The notes beneath the pieces are model-generated. The model had not been told where the DNA came from. It saw only the letters and a program-made list of their open reading frames with translations, and searched no databases. A program made the position numbers and the translations under genes. A stretch of 64,000 nt of DNA from Pochonia chlamydosporia 170. Taxonomy: Eukaryota > Ascomycota > Sordariomycetes > Hypocreales > Clavicipitaceae. Below, piece after piece: positions 1 to 12,300 of this stretch (the first letter of the stretch is position 1; every line of letters begins with the position of its first letter). The DNA is taken from assembly GCF_001653235.2 (NCBI RefSeq), contig NC_035794.1, forward strand, positions 2,480,001 to 2,544,000. The letters are read 5' to 3'.

Positions 1-600
1 AGAGCGACAATTGTTCACCGGGCTCCAAAAACTCCAAGGCGGCGTGCAGTATCAATCTCCGTCGCCAGCACCTGCAGCAACACAACGCGGTGGCATTGGC
101 AGCATGACATCTTCAAGGTCCAGCCAATCTGAACAGACTGGATCTTGCTCTGGATCGCGACCCAACCAGACGTCATTGCTCTCATAAAATGCCTCTTTGG
201 GCAGTCAAAATCAACAGGCTCCGGGTTGTCGTTGGCAGACTCTCCACATGGGTGGCGCCAAAGCTGCAGAGCCTGGACCACACCCGCACAAGACGGTGTG
301 TTTCGGCGACGCTCATAATTTCCACTCATGCACGATTATCCATACCCAGCTATTCAAGCTCTGTTGACTTCCAGAACCATGCTTTTTGCAACTGGAACCA
401 TTTCCGTCAGTGGCACAAGACTCTGCATGATGGGCAACCAAACACATCCAGCCCAGGCAAAACCCAGCCAGGCTGATGGCCCTTTCTGGAGCCCCTTCTA
501 GGCTTTTGGCAGGCCATCCACCATCTTATGCACCTGGTTCCTTTTTTAATCTGGGTGGAGGAGTAACTAGACCAGGGGAGCTACCCATTCGACACCTGGC
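1..600. other. Intergenic, no gene seen
   Basis: Short open frames occur on both strands but none has recognisable protein features, a signal peptide or a splice-connected continuation. The segment is best read as the distal upstream region of the protease gene that starts at 922. A gene running off the left edge cannot be excluded. Confidence 0.5.
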
Positions 601-921
601 TTGCAAACCAGTCTCTCTTTTGGGGATTGGTATATAGACAATCGTGTGGTGATTGTCCGTGAGCGAAGTCTTCTCCGGTCTCTTCTCCTCTTCCTCTCTC
701 TCCTCCTCACTTCCTCCTTGTGGTGTCGGACCACTTTGTCACTCTCTACAGTTTATACAGTCCTTCTTTTATTTTTGCTTTTTGCTTTTCTTCGTTTGTG
801 TTGTCAAGGCGTGGAGACAATTCCCTTTTATTCGTGTGTCTTGTCACCTGGGTCTGCCGGTCACTCTCTATGCCGACTTGACTTATAATTCAGAAGCAGT
901 AACAGCACACAACTTGTCATC
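601..921 (+). promoter_or_regulatory. Probable core promoter and 5' leader of the aspartic protease gene
   Basis: A TATA-like GGTATATAGAC lies near 629-639. It is followed by a strongly pyrimidine-rich stretch (about 660-720, TCTTCTCC/TCCTC repeats) and further T/C-rich sequence up to the ATG at 922. TATA plus a CT-rich block is the usual layout of highly expressed filamentous-fungal promoters. The transcription start is not determined here. Confidence 0.45.
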
Positions 922-3228
922 ATGCTGTCCTCTCTCTTTTCACTCGCAGCTTTGCCGCTTGCGGCCCAAGCTTTGGCCGAGTTTCCCATGGACAACCGAA
1001 TGGTTCAGGAACCCGGTCTGATTCGATACCCCCTGGATATCTCTTCCGGTGCCCCAACCAAGAATAGAATGCTTCGACGCCAGAACGACGTCGGTGTCAA
1101 CTCGGAAAAGTCGGGCTTCTTCTACTCCATTGAACTCCAGATTGGTACTCCCGCACAGCCCGTGCGAGTCAACTTTGACACTGGTTCTGCCGAGCTCTGG
1201 ATCAACCCCGTCTGCAGCAAGTCTACGGACCCGACGTTTTGCGAAAAGTTTGGCCGTTTCAACGGCAGTCAAACCTTTGTTGACACCAACACGACGGGCC
1301 AAATCCGATATGGAACCGGCTATGCCAAGCTCGAGTACGGCTACGACTACGTCCAGATTGGATCTGCCAAGATTAGCCAGCAAATGTTTGGAGTTGCCAC
1401 GGACAGCGAGTTTGCCGTCACTGGTATCATGGGAGCCGGTCCTCAGTTGAAGGGCTGGAACAGCGACTATCCTCTGGTCCTCGACAATCTGGCGGCTCAG
1501 GGCTTCATCAAGAGCCGCGCCTTTTCTCTTGACATTCGTTCTATCGAGAGCAAGCGTGGCTCCGTCGTCTTTGGAGGCATCGATACCAAGAAGTTCTCTG
1601 GTCACCTCGAGAAGCGTCCCATCATCCCCGCCACCGAGTCCCCTGACAAGCTGACCCGGTACTGGATCCATCTCGACGGCGTTTCCGTGACCAAGGCCGA
1701 CGGTTCCAAGGTGGTCGTCTTTGACCAGGCCAACAGCCAGCCGGTCCTCCTTGACAGTGGCTACACCGTCTCTGCTCTGCCTACCAAGCACTTCAACAAG
1801 ATCAAGGACGCTTTCCCCGAGGCCACTGCTCCGCCTTCCGGCGACGAGTCTGGTCTGTATCGAGTCCCCTGTGACATTGGCAACAAGAAGGGTTCCGTCA
1901 ACTTCAAGTTTGGCAAGACCGAGATCAACGTTCCCTTCAACGACTTCATCTGGAAGCAGCCCCAGAACAACATTTGCGTTCTCGGTGTCACACCAGACGA
2001 CGAGTTCCCCGTGCTTGGTGATACCTTTTTGCGCGCCGCGTACGTCGTCTACGACCAGGACAACCGCAACATCCACCTCGCCAACAACGAGGACTGCGGC
2101 TCTTCTCTCGTCTCCATCGGCAAGGGTCCCGATGCTGTTCCCTCTGTCGAAGGTGACTGCGGCAAGCCCAAGCCCACGACCAGCTCAACCACCATTGCCT
2201 CCACCACGTCAACTCGTGCCACCACCTCGGCCACGATTCCCACTGGCAACAACAGCACCGTCACGTCATCCAAGCCAACGACGACTACTTCTGCTTCTGT
2301 TCCTACGGGCGGCAACAACAGCACCATCACCTCCTCCAAGCCCACGACGTCGGCCCCTGTTCCCACCGGCGGCAACAACAGCACTGGCATCACGTCCAAG
2401 CCTCTCACGACCACGTCCAAGCCTTTCCCTACCGTGAGCTGGCACAACACCACTGCTCCCCCTACGTACACTTCCACCTTCACCACCACCAACGTCCACA
2501 CCGTCACGTCCTGCCCGCCGTACGTCACCGGATGCCCCATTGGATCCGTCACAACCGAGACCATTACCGGCACAACCACGTGGTGCCCGGGCAACACGAC
2601 TCCCAAGCCTCCTCAGACCACCGAGACCGAGGCGCCAACGCCAACCATTACCTCCGCCCCGAGCATCACGTCCGTCTTCACCACGACCAAGACGCACACC
2701 ATCACGTCGTGCCCCGGCGAGGGTTCCTGCAACGGGGGACACGTCACTACCGAGGTCATCACGTCGACCACGTACTTCTGCCCCGAGTCCACTGCCACCT
2801 TCACCATTCCACGAACTCACACGTGCCGTGAGGGCGACAGCGGATGCAATCCTGGCGACGAGACCACCACCACTGTCACCGTCACTGTGCAGCCTCACAC
2901 AACGGCCGACAAGCCTACTCCAGCCCCCGGATGCGGTGACAACTGTGTTCTGCCACCTCCGGCTCCGACCCAGCCTCCTGCCCAGACCACGGCCGTCGAG
3001 ACCCAGCCCAGCATCACCGGCCCTGCCACCGTCCCCGAGCCTATTCCAACAACTGTTCCTGGCACCATTGGCGGCATCACCACCATGACAAAGCCGGGTG
3101 AGACTCCCTGCAGCACCTGCGGTGGCCCCGAGACAACCTCGCCGCCCATGACGGCCGGCGCCGCTGGGTTCCGCGTTCCCGCCGTGGCTGGTGCCATGAT
3201 TGTCGGGGCACTGGCTGTTCTTCTGTAA
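922..3228 (+). CDS. GPI-anchored yapsin-type aspartic protease with long Ser/Thr/Pro-rich stalk
   Basis: Single exon, 768 aa. A hydrophobic signal peptide (residues 1-19, ending AQALA) is followed by a propeptide with a dibasic Arg-Arg at about 52-53, suited to Kex2 cleavage. The pepsin-type (A1) domain follows: first catalytic motif Asp-Thr-Gly at 86-88 in the context NFDTGSAELW, second motif Asp-Ser-Gly at about 278-280 (LLDSGYTVSA). From about residue 410 the chain is Ser/Thr/Pro-rich, with three near-copies of a PTGGNNST-type unit and two longer Cys-containing TSVFTTT...TSCP repeats, as in O-glycosylated wall proteins. The extreme C terminus is a hydrophobic GPI-addition tail (GAMIVGALAVLL). 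Yapsin/OpsB/CtsD-type enzymes act at the plasma membrane or wall, processing secreted proteins and remodelling the wall. The catalytic domain is intact. The stalk is unusually long for a yapsin. Confidence 0.92.
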   Translation: MLSSLFSLAALPLAAQALAEFPMDNRMVQEPGLIRYPLDISSGAPTKNRMLRRQNDVGVNSEKSGFFYSIELQIGTPAQPVRVNFDTGSAELWINPVCSKSTDPTFCEKFGRFNGSQTFVDTNTTGQIRYGTGYAKLEYGYDYVQIGSAKISQQMFGVATDSEFAVTGIMGAGPQLKGWNSDYPLVLDNLAAQGFIKSRAFSLDIRSIESKRGSVVFGGIDTKKFSGHLEKRPIIPATESPDKLTRYWIHLDGVSVTKADGSKVVVFDQANSQPVLLDSGYTVSALPTKHFNKIKDAFPEATAPPSGDESGLYRVPCDIGNKKGSVNFKFGKTEINVPFNDFIWKQPQNNICVLGVTPDDEFPVLGDTFLRAAYVVYDQDNRNIHLANNEDCGSSLVSIGKGPDAVPSVEGDCGKPKPTTSSTTIASTTSTRATTSATIPTGNNSTVTSSKPTTTTSASVPTGGNNSTITSSKPTTSAPVPTGGNNSTGITSKPLTTTSKPFPTVSWHNTTAPPTYTSTFTTTNVHTVTSCPPYVTGCPIGSVTTETITGTTTWCPGNTTPKPPQTTETEAPTPTITSAPSITSVFTTTKTHTITSCPGEGSCNGGHVTTEVITSTTYFCPESTATFTIPRTHTCREGDSGCNPGDETTTTVTVTVQPHTTADKPTPAPGCGDNCVLPPPAPTQPPAQTTAVETQPSITGPATVPEPIPTTVPGTIGGITTMTKPGETPCSTCGGPETTSPPMTAGAAGFRVPAVAGAMIVGALAVLL

Positions 3229-3300
3229 AAGGGATATCATGTCACGGGTTGGCTATTTGTGAATAAAGTGTTGTTATAGAGCTGGATATGTGTCATTTCA
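3229..3300 (+). terminator. 3' UTR with polyadenylation signal of the protease gene
   Basis: A canonical AATAAA is at 3262-3267, about 35 nt after the stop codon, followed by T-rich sequence. This is the expected position for a fungal cleavage/polyadenylation signal. The cleavage site is not known. Confidence 0.5.
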
Positions 3301-6300
3301 ATACCATATCAACAGCATGTGCTAATGGTCCCAAGTTTATAATTTGTTATTTCTGGATGTGGATAATTATACATACTTTTCCTTCTCCGTCGCGAGCGTC
3401 TCTTGGATGAAGAGTAGTTCAAATAGACCCTTGATTTATGATGCAACCTTTTCGTGCCAGCTGTGTACTGTGCGATGCTTTGTGGAAATTGTGACTGACG
3501 ATGGGAGTGTTGACGAATGGGGCATCTACCAATATCGGATACCATTGCCATTGTTGACGACTTTCATAGGACATGCAGAATGTAGAGATGTAAGCCACCC
3601 TAGACACACGAGTCGAAATGCGCAGCACAACCGAAAGAGCGAATGCAATCTCTGTAATGCCATGGCCATCGGCTTTGTCTCCTTGAGCAAATGGAGCCGA
3701 GCAAACTGACAAGCCTTTGCTCAACAGGGCTTTGGTACGACTCCTTTGCATATTGGGTAGCAATCTTCAAATGTCGTCCCTGATATCCCTCCTCCCTCCG
3801 GAGTCTGTTCCGCACGACGGCCCTTTCAACCGGCAATGATGAAGAATTATCCTGGGAAATGATGGCATGCCACGAGGCAGCCAAGGGAACCAGTACTCCG
3901 ACTCTTCACAGCTGCAAACTAGTCGATCAACAATCGCTCGTGCAGCGCAAATCAGGAGCGATCGAGACAGGCAGTGCATCAAGGCGAGTCAAAGGTTCTG
4001 CTAACTAGCATCAGGTACGACAGATTCTAGAAGATCCCTCTCCCCACACTACCGCTTCTTAGTGGGTCCTTTTGTCCCGACTCTTGGCTACATGCCCAAC
4101 CGAACTCAATACGGTCAAGGAAATTGCTGCGTGAGTAGTGAATTGCCGGATATTTCCTACACTGCGAGAGAGTTCAATGGTTGGATTGCGAGAGGTCAAG
4201 TTCATAATCATCATGTTCCAACACTGCTCTCTGCAAGAGAGGCACAACCTACCCCATAGTTCCCTGATAAGGACAAGAGAAGGTTCCACATACCTTCCCC
4301 AAGGGGATCTTGAGTATGCAATGCCACCTCGCCAGAGAATAGGCAAGGAAAGCCAAAAGACTTGGCTACGATCCTTTCCTTGACGGGCATTGCTTGAACA
4401 GCAGCGATTTGCAGCAAACCGCTGTCAATGCCATCTTCAGGGCTATGGTTGCCAAACCTAATGCCGAAGCGACCAGGGTGTCAGCAGGAGACTATTTCCC
4501 CCCCATTGACTTTCAGAGAACGACTTTCCCCATTGTTTTTGTTTTGTTCACCCTCTTTGGCCATCGTGTGGCTGTTATCAAGTGTGGCTCCAAAAAGACC
4601 CGTCAAGTACATCTGCCTTGGCGATTACAGACTTGGTGCCATCACAAGAACGGAAGGAGACCCAACTCAAGATGATAGCGGCACCGCGCTACAACGTCAT
4701 TTTTGTGCCTGCGGGGTGCTTCCCAGCTGCAAATATTACCTGATTCTTCCATTGATATATTCAGCTGATGTAGACCCAGTTTGTTAGCCACGGCGCTTCA
4801 GAAACTTGGTAGCCTTGCCCCAGGTGTGGCCGCCGTTTTATGCTCCTTGTTCTGGGCTCCGTCTCATTAGAAACAAAGTGACGGTGCAAGACTCATCCCA
4901 AGCAGTACGCGTGTGTGTGCTCAGGTGCAGGAGACGGGGATTGCATGAACAAGGCGTAGCAAGCCCATCCAGAACGGTGTCTGGGTCGTCCTCATGCTCT
5001 CCGCTGCTTTTCAATAATCTGTTTCGGATCAAAAGTACATGCCCGGATTTGCTAGGCCACCATGACAAACATACGAAGAAAGTATTGGCCGTACTCGTAC
5101 TGGACTGGGTTTCTCGCCAGAAACGAAATTGACAATATCCCGGTAGCTCGCAGCAGCGGTTCAGGCTCTCTCGACAACTCTCTTCACCAGTGCTTCAACG
5201 CTAGCAAATTTCTTGTCCCCCCCTGTGCATGTTTGCCAGCCAAATTTGAGGCAAAGGTAAAGATCGGGTTGGGGTACATGGGGGGTCGTCAATCATGGCT
5301 ACTCGCGGCCCAAATACAGATTTCGTTAGGGCTGTCCAGGCTGGTCTGGTCAACCGAACTGGTACATGAGATCTTCAGGCCCTGGGGAACGAGGAAGGCT
5401 GGAAGGGTCGGATCGGTTGTTGGCAAGTTGGAATGTGATTCGACAGTTTATGATGTGTAATAGAACATGGGGCCCCCCGTTGGAGGGAAAAGAGCCTGCC
5501 ACTACAAGACCACCATCAGTCTTTCAATACATCGTCCAGATGGTGGCCCTCTCTTTGCCATGGCACACATAATTTATGCATCGTACGTGCACGAATCCTA
5601 TGAATCTTGGCGATTAGAACTCGTGATGGCAACGATCATCGTGGGGGGAAGGCAGGGCCGCAGGTAATACGCGGGGAAATGTACCCAAGTCAGTTCCCTC
5701 CTGTGACGGCCAGACCCGCATGGGCAATCAGTGGGAGTTGACTTTTGAAGCTCGAGCTTTGGGAAAGTAACGTCGAGGATGCTTTGGGTGCACACGCACA
5801 CGCAAAAAACAGTGGCGGCATGTATAAAGATTCGACGAGCAGCCAGCGTAATCTGTGTGCTGCTCGTACGGTTAATGCAACTCTGCACCCTATCTTGTGC
5901 AGGGGGGTCGTTTGCTTCTCTGCAGGACAAAATCGCGAATGGTACGCGACGATGACTCTTCATTGTCTATGCAAAGAACAAATCGTCGGGTGCAAAAGTG
6001 TTCGGCGCAGCCCATTGTTTCGTACCGCTCTGACCCTCGAGACATTCCATCCAGGAACTTTTGCGTCTGCAGGGCGGGGGTTGCACCAGAACCGAACGGT
6101 TCCTTCCCACGCCCCTGCCGGCAAAAGACGCAACGGATTCTGTTTTGGCACATCACCTCCTCCATTGTATAATAGCACCCTACAGTTGTGAAGAATTTTG
6201 AGCTTCTCATCGAGGAAGTATTTTCCTGGACCGCATGCGTACCGATGCAATGCGGTAACAGTTTGCATGTTGGCGAAAACCTGGAGAACGGGTATGTAAT

Positions 6301-9300
6301 GGCGCCTCGACCCCATGGGGATTCTGTGGCTTCCCACGTGTTGTGCTTTCGATGGTTGAAGTGGCGGCGGCTTTCCACGTAGCGAACCGCCTTCGTACAT
6401 CCATTTGGCGAGTTGATATGACTCGGCAGACACGCACTCGCTGAATATTGCCATCCGACAAATACAACAAGTCAAGTGGTCAGGCTGTGACGTCAAACCG
6501 TCACCAACTTGTGGTCGTTGCATGTTGCCCAAACGGCGAGTGGTTTTTTTTCTTCTTGGTGTTTTCTAAAGTTCCCGACATGATTGATCGTTATAGTCCT
6601 CCGAACACAGACCAGCAGGGATAGCCCAAGTAGCCGGAATCTCCTGTCCTTGAGAAAATGGTCATGTTTGTTGTCCGCCCAGCAATCGCAAAATTCCCAG
6701 CAGTTAAACACAGCTGCGAAACTGAACGATTATCCACACAATGTTGGGCATGAACCAGTGGTTGCTTGCGATTACGTTATTGAAAGAAAAAAGCACCACC
6801 CAAGCCCCTGGGGCTGGCTTCGGGTCGTTGCGGTCGAAATCTGGTGATGCCAGGGGCTGCCCATGGGGTCTTCCCGTGAGCCCCATCTTTGCGGGGAAAT
6901 CGGTGTGTCAGCAGACAATACGGAGGTCTGGGGAAACTGCATGTCTGGATGTTTGCTAACATCTCTTTTTGCCAGGAACTATCTGGAACCAGATGACAGA
7001 GATGTAACCGAGCAATCCCCATTACACACCACAACCGCAACATCACAGCCGGATCTCCGCCATTTTCGAACAGGGGGAGTAGCGCGAAAGGTCGGCGGTG
7101 CTTGCGTGAAGCAATTAGGCCAACGGGAATTGGAGAGACTCTTAACTGGCAAGTACCCAAACTTGACTCCCTGTCGTACTTTGGCCACGGTATCGACACC
7201 TGTGACATGGCACAACCGAAGAAACAGTTGGCCAAGCTGTCAACAGAGGACACAGACGAGACAATTGGTGTCAATGCCCATTAAAAGAGCCTGTAGCCTG
7301 GTTGAAAGCTTAATACCTGGCGCCCCCTTAGCCAGACTTGGCATATTCTTTATGCGTCTTGTCTGTCTCCAAGCACTTGAACTTGGAGGATATTTAAACA
7401 CGCCGGATCGGCTCCGAAAGGCCCCAGGATAAATTCCGATGGACGGTAGTATGTTCCGCTGCTAGACATGCCGGCACAAGGCGAAGCATACCGGGCCGCC
7501 GCTGGTGGTTGTGCCTTGCCAAGACAACAGAGAGGCACAACTTTATCCAACCAGACACTGTCCAAAGTCAGGGACACACCGGGCCAGCAATTCACTCAAG
7601 AATGACCATCCCTGTGGCATAGTTTGCAAGCCAGGCAACTTGATGAGTAGCGATATTTGCAAAGGTTGGCCAACTCTGTTGGTCAAGATCCTCTTTTTTA
7701 CGCTGGCTGCGAGCATATGAAAGTGCAGTGAGATTTTGATTGAACCGATGCGCTTCGTTGGCCCTAGTGAAACTTCCGAGTTTGCAACTTTCTCCGCATC
7801 TTGCACAGCATTTCCCAACTCGGCAATTGGTGAAGAGACGTGACTTTTCTGTGCGGGGGAGCCAAGCTTTTTCACCAAGACCGCCTCAAGCGGGGTCAAC
7901 AACCACCAGGATAGAAGCGTTGAGAAGCATCAAACGGTCCAACGATGCGCATTGATCATGTCAAGAGAGAACGACGGGGGGTTCGATGATGTGTTGTTAG
8001 GCTCCCGGACACAAGAATTGATTCGAAAGGGGTTTCTCCCACATGCCGAAGACCTTTAGGTAGGAGAGACAGTCCGGCACGAACTTCCCTGGGAGATCGT
8101 GAAAGGTTGATTACGATGAGGCTTTCCTATCACACTGAGCTAGCCTTTCCAAAGGATCCCAGGGAGGTTAGGGGAACGTTGGGCAGATGGACATGATTGG
8201 CCAGGATCCCGTCCAGCTTTGAAGAACTGAGCTAAACCGTCTCGGGCAGGGCTTTTTGTCTTGGTCGAGGCTTAGACCCCAATCACGACCCTGGTTGGCT
8301 TCCACAAGGCGTTCCTCAGTGCTTCTGGAGCTACTGATCAGGCCTATCACAACAAGTCCTGGTGCCTCGCTGGTTCCTGCCCCTGGTTCAGAAGCGGACA
8401 AGTCGATGGCCTGTTCTGGCCCAAGGTGTTGAGAGTGTTTTGCCTCTTGTGGCAGCTGGTCAGGGCAAGCAAATGGATGTGGGAGGTGTGGCTGGCCAAG
8501 CTTTTTGCAAACAGGTACGGTGGGAGGATGGGTTTGAGCCTGCGTCTCCGACTGGTTGGAGAGGCTGTTTGTCCATCCCCAGAGTTCTGAGGCAGGAAAG
8601 TTCTGAAGCAGGAAAATCCTGGCAGACGCTGTTATCTCCCCCCAAACAATTTTCAGGGGCTTCAAAACGCTGCTGATGCCGATTGTCAGCGGCGTTGAGT
8701 TCGCTGGTCAAGTCAGCCACAGGTCGTTGTCCTGCAATTTCCCACAGCAAGAGGCTGTTCGTCTGGATATAATCAGGCGATTAAAGAGGGTCATCCCCAG
8801 CCTGTGGATAAGAGTTGAAACCAAACCCATCGTCAGCCCAGGCGGCTATTGGGGGAGTATTTGCATTGGCCAGGCTCTCTATTTGTCAAGGCGAGAGATT
8901 AACGGGCAGCGATGGACCAGAAATGAAGAGTTAATTGAAACGCATAAACATGGTGGTTTCCAGTTCATTGAATAAGGCCGTCGCAACCAGAATACTGGAC
9001 TTTGCTTGTCCTTGTTAGTGAGAGACGAACAACGGCCTGATCCGTGTCCTTTTTTTCCTGATCGACGACCGTGATGCCTGCTTTAGTCCAAACGTGACTC
9101 CAATGTGGTGCGAGTCCAAGGTTGTTTTGCGGTCCGTCTCCGCCTATTCATGCCACAAGTCAGTAGCATTGATTGACCAGTTTTGCCAGCCACTACCTCG
9201 GGCGATTAGTCCGTTGAGATAAAGCTTTTCTTGGCTGCCCGAGCAATCAATTTGTGATGGTCCATCATGAGTCAAAGTACTCCGTAGATGCAAGGAGGAC

Positions 9301-12300
9301 TCGAACCCGAACGCTATACGCGGCGTAGCAAGCTCAAATAAAAAGAGCACAAATTTATACGCGAAAGATGAGGACTGGCAAATCCAAAACCAGAAAAGCA
9401 GTCCATATCGGTTGTGCTGAATGGGCTGTTGATCTGATTAGCACTTTCAGCCTCCTGGACTCTTCCCCTTGAGACCGTCGGCAAAGCTCCGAGAAAGCCT
9501 TGTGGGTGATGTGGGGATTGGAGCTACACTTCACAGGGACGAGAGGAGAAAAATGATCAGGAGCGCTCTCCGATTGTTTTGAGGCTGGAGCTTCTAGAAA
9601 TGACGATCGCTTACCCAGTTACCAGGGAGTGAGACACGCAGAGCCAAATCGTCTGGTGCGTGAACCCTTGGCGTGTTGTGATTTCAAAAGGTCCAAACCC
9701 CTTCATGCGTGCATAGTTTTTTATGAACCGTGCAAAGCTGCAGCAAATAACCTCGTCGTAGCTGAATGGGCACAAACACGTCGAAAGTGCAGATTGCCTT
9801 CGTTTTTGGTCAGCGTGGGTCAAACTACGGGACTTAGTTTAACTGACCAGGCTTGGTGGCGGCGATTGTGGCTCGTTTGAAACAAGGATTGTCCATCTCC
9901 CGTGTTGGTGAAATCACTGGGGCCGTGGTGGCTTGGTGCCGTTGGAAAGATGGCTTTCCACTCAACTGCCCTGCCCATGACAAAAAGACTGCAAGGTTCC
10001 AAGTACTGACGATGCCGCAAAATATGATTGGAGATAGACGGTGAAAAAAGTTGGCTGCTGGAGCATCTCTTGGCTCTTACTTCTTGGAGACGTCGTATAT
10101 AGTGACACTAGGAGACCATTGTCACCTAGAGCGGGATCATGGTGTTGGCAATACACGTGAATTGCAGAGACAGGCTAACCTTGTTGCACGAGAGAGCAGG
10201 AACCAATTTCGGCGAATCGGGACCGACGTATCACCAATGGCGTCAACGAGATCACTGCCGAGGCAAAGTTTCGCCCTGTAGGGCAAATGGAATTACAGCC
10301 TGCCTCGCAATGGCTCTTGTGGCGTGTTCCGGAGCTGGGCGGTCGTCAATGTTGTTCTGCTGCATAGGAAATGGGCCAAAATGATGAAGGATGAAGAACA
10401 AGTTCCTTGAAGCCTTACTTGGTGGTTTCAAACCAATGGCACTCGGCTTCTCTTACCCCAATGTTCTCGCACCTGGACATGCTCGACAGGCGCGCCTTCC
10501 CTTGTTTTCACTGAAAAAGAAGTCACACGGAAGTTGCAATGATGTAAGTGGACGTCGACTGGAACGAGGCAGGAGCAGGTCGGCCGAGTAGTTGCAGCCT
10601 CAATCAAGGCAGGCACTGGCACAAGTCAGCCACAGTCCCCATCTAACTGAATTTGTGTGCCTCACCACAACACCCTCACGAGCCCTCTGCCTTTATTCGT
10701 GCCCCGTCCTTTTTGCCGGGTGGAAGATGGAGTGGAAAGTATTCTTTGCTCTGTGGCTGCGGCCCTTGTGCTTGGCTTAATCTTGTCCTCGTACGGCTCG
10801 CACATCAAAGAACCACGATCCAGGCACAATTCACACCCACACACACCTCTTTTACCGTCAAAAAAGTTGGAGAGCCTGCGTCAACGATTCGGCCTTGCTG
10901 AATGTTATTTCACCAATGTCACTGCCGTAATCGCCATCGCCAGCAGATATACTCCGTACAGTGCTCATTGTGTTGTACAAGTCAGGCGGCGGCTGCCAAG
11001 ACCCAGCATGGTCGATGGATCCCTCGATCAAGGTGAACTACCTAGGTACCTGGTAGGCGGCGATACTCTGTACAGAGTGCATGATCAGAGGGTACACAAC
11101 ATCCACCGGAAGTAGCCTGTCTTAGGAAAGGCCCAACGCCTACTTGGCCGAATGGCCCTGGGAATCAGGATCGTGATGTGAACAACGGGCTTTGACGACT
11201 AGCCGCGACTCATGAAGCGCAATCACGACATCGAAAATGCTTGCGAAAGTTTTTCATATGTCAAGCCAGGATGTTTTTTTTTTGTTTTCGTGAAATCAAC
11301 ATGACGCCATACAAAAGTGCCCCGACTAAATTTATCTTTGAACGGAATCGAAATTAGCAGTTCGCTCCGACGTTTGAATCTGAAACGGACAATTTTTGCA
11401 ATCGAAAATGTCGATGAAGATCCACTTCCACTTGCAGTCTTGATAAGGACCAAAGTGGATTCAAAGACCTCATTCAGTTCCGTCATATCAGCCACAGAAT
11501 CGCGTCTGTTTCCTGCTTTCCACCTACGTGGTGCAAAGTGGCATTTATTCCCTTCTTCTTGAATCCATTTACGCGATTGAGTGGCGCCAGTTTGCAAGCT
11601 GGTGCATCTATGGTAGTATCCTGGATATGGTCATCTGAAGCATCCCCCTGTCCATTCTGTAGTGGCAATGAGGACACATGGTAACACTGCACAACGGCTC
11701 GCATTGTCATTTGGGACGAAAACCTCAAAAGGCCAGCCTTTTTCATCATTTGAGCCAATGAAACTCAAGATGGCCATATTCTTCTTGAAACAAATGGCAA
11801 TTACAGTACCAGTTGGGAAGGGTTGTGGTCAAGCACATGGCTTGCCGTTCCCACACAATCAACATGCGGCAACACATACGTCCCCTTTCATCTATTATCC
11901 CAGGAAGCACAAAAAGTCTGCGATCCTGGGGTTTGGTCTCGGCAAACACAGTCACCACCCCGTCTCGACAGCGAGAAGCGCCGCGTGCTCTCTTCAACAT
12001 TGAACCATCACGACACTCTGTCAGTAGCCCCCCTCCAGAAGCGCCTGCACGGAGTGGATGCCCAAGTGGGCTTTACAAAAGGACCTGGCACTACGCAGGC
12101 TTGGAGGACGCTAGGTGCAAACTGGCAGAGGTGCCGGTGCAGGCTTAGCGTCGTGCTCTTTGCGCCAACACCTTTCTTGGGGTGGCCCCCAGCCATGGGA
12201 TCAAAGCCCTGAATTTCATCGCGGAGACGAAGGACTTGTCGCTAGGTTCGGATTTTATGCTCTGTCCCTCACTCCCGAGAGCACGCTACATGCCAGCAAA

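Noticed and set aside
940..2076. 378-codon open frame antisense to the aspartic protease
   Set aside because: It mirrors the codon bias of the sense gene, has no domain of its own, and the sense frame has clear catalytic motifs.
2266..3240. 324-codon antisense frame over the Ser/Thr-rich stalk
   Set aside because: Long antisense frames are expected opposite repetitive Thr/Pro codons; the Gly/Arg-rich product is low complexity.
6863..7432. 189-codon plus-strand frame in the 11-kb desert
   Set aside because: Random-looking composition, no motif and no splice-connected continuation.
9270..9345. tRNA-like B box on the minus strand (GGTTCGAGTCC)
   Set aside because: The T stem has mismatches, no acceptor-stem partner and no A box at proper spacing; no cloverleaf can be drawn.
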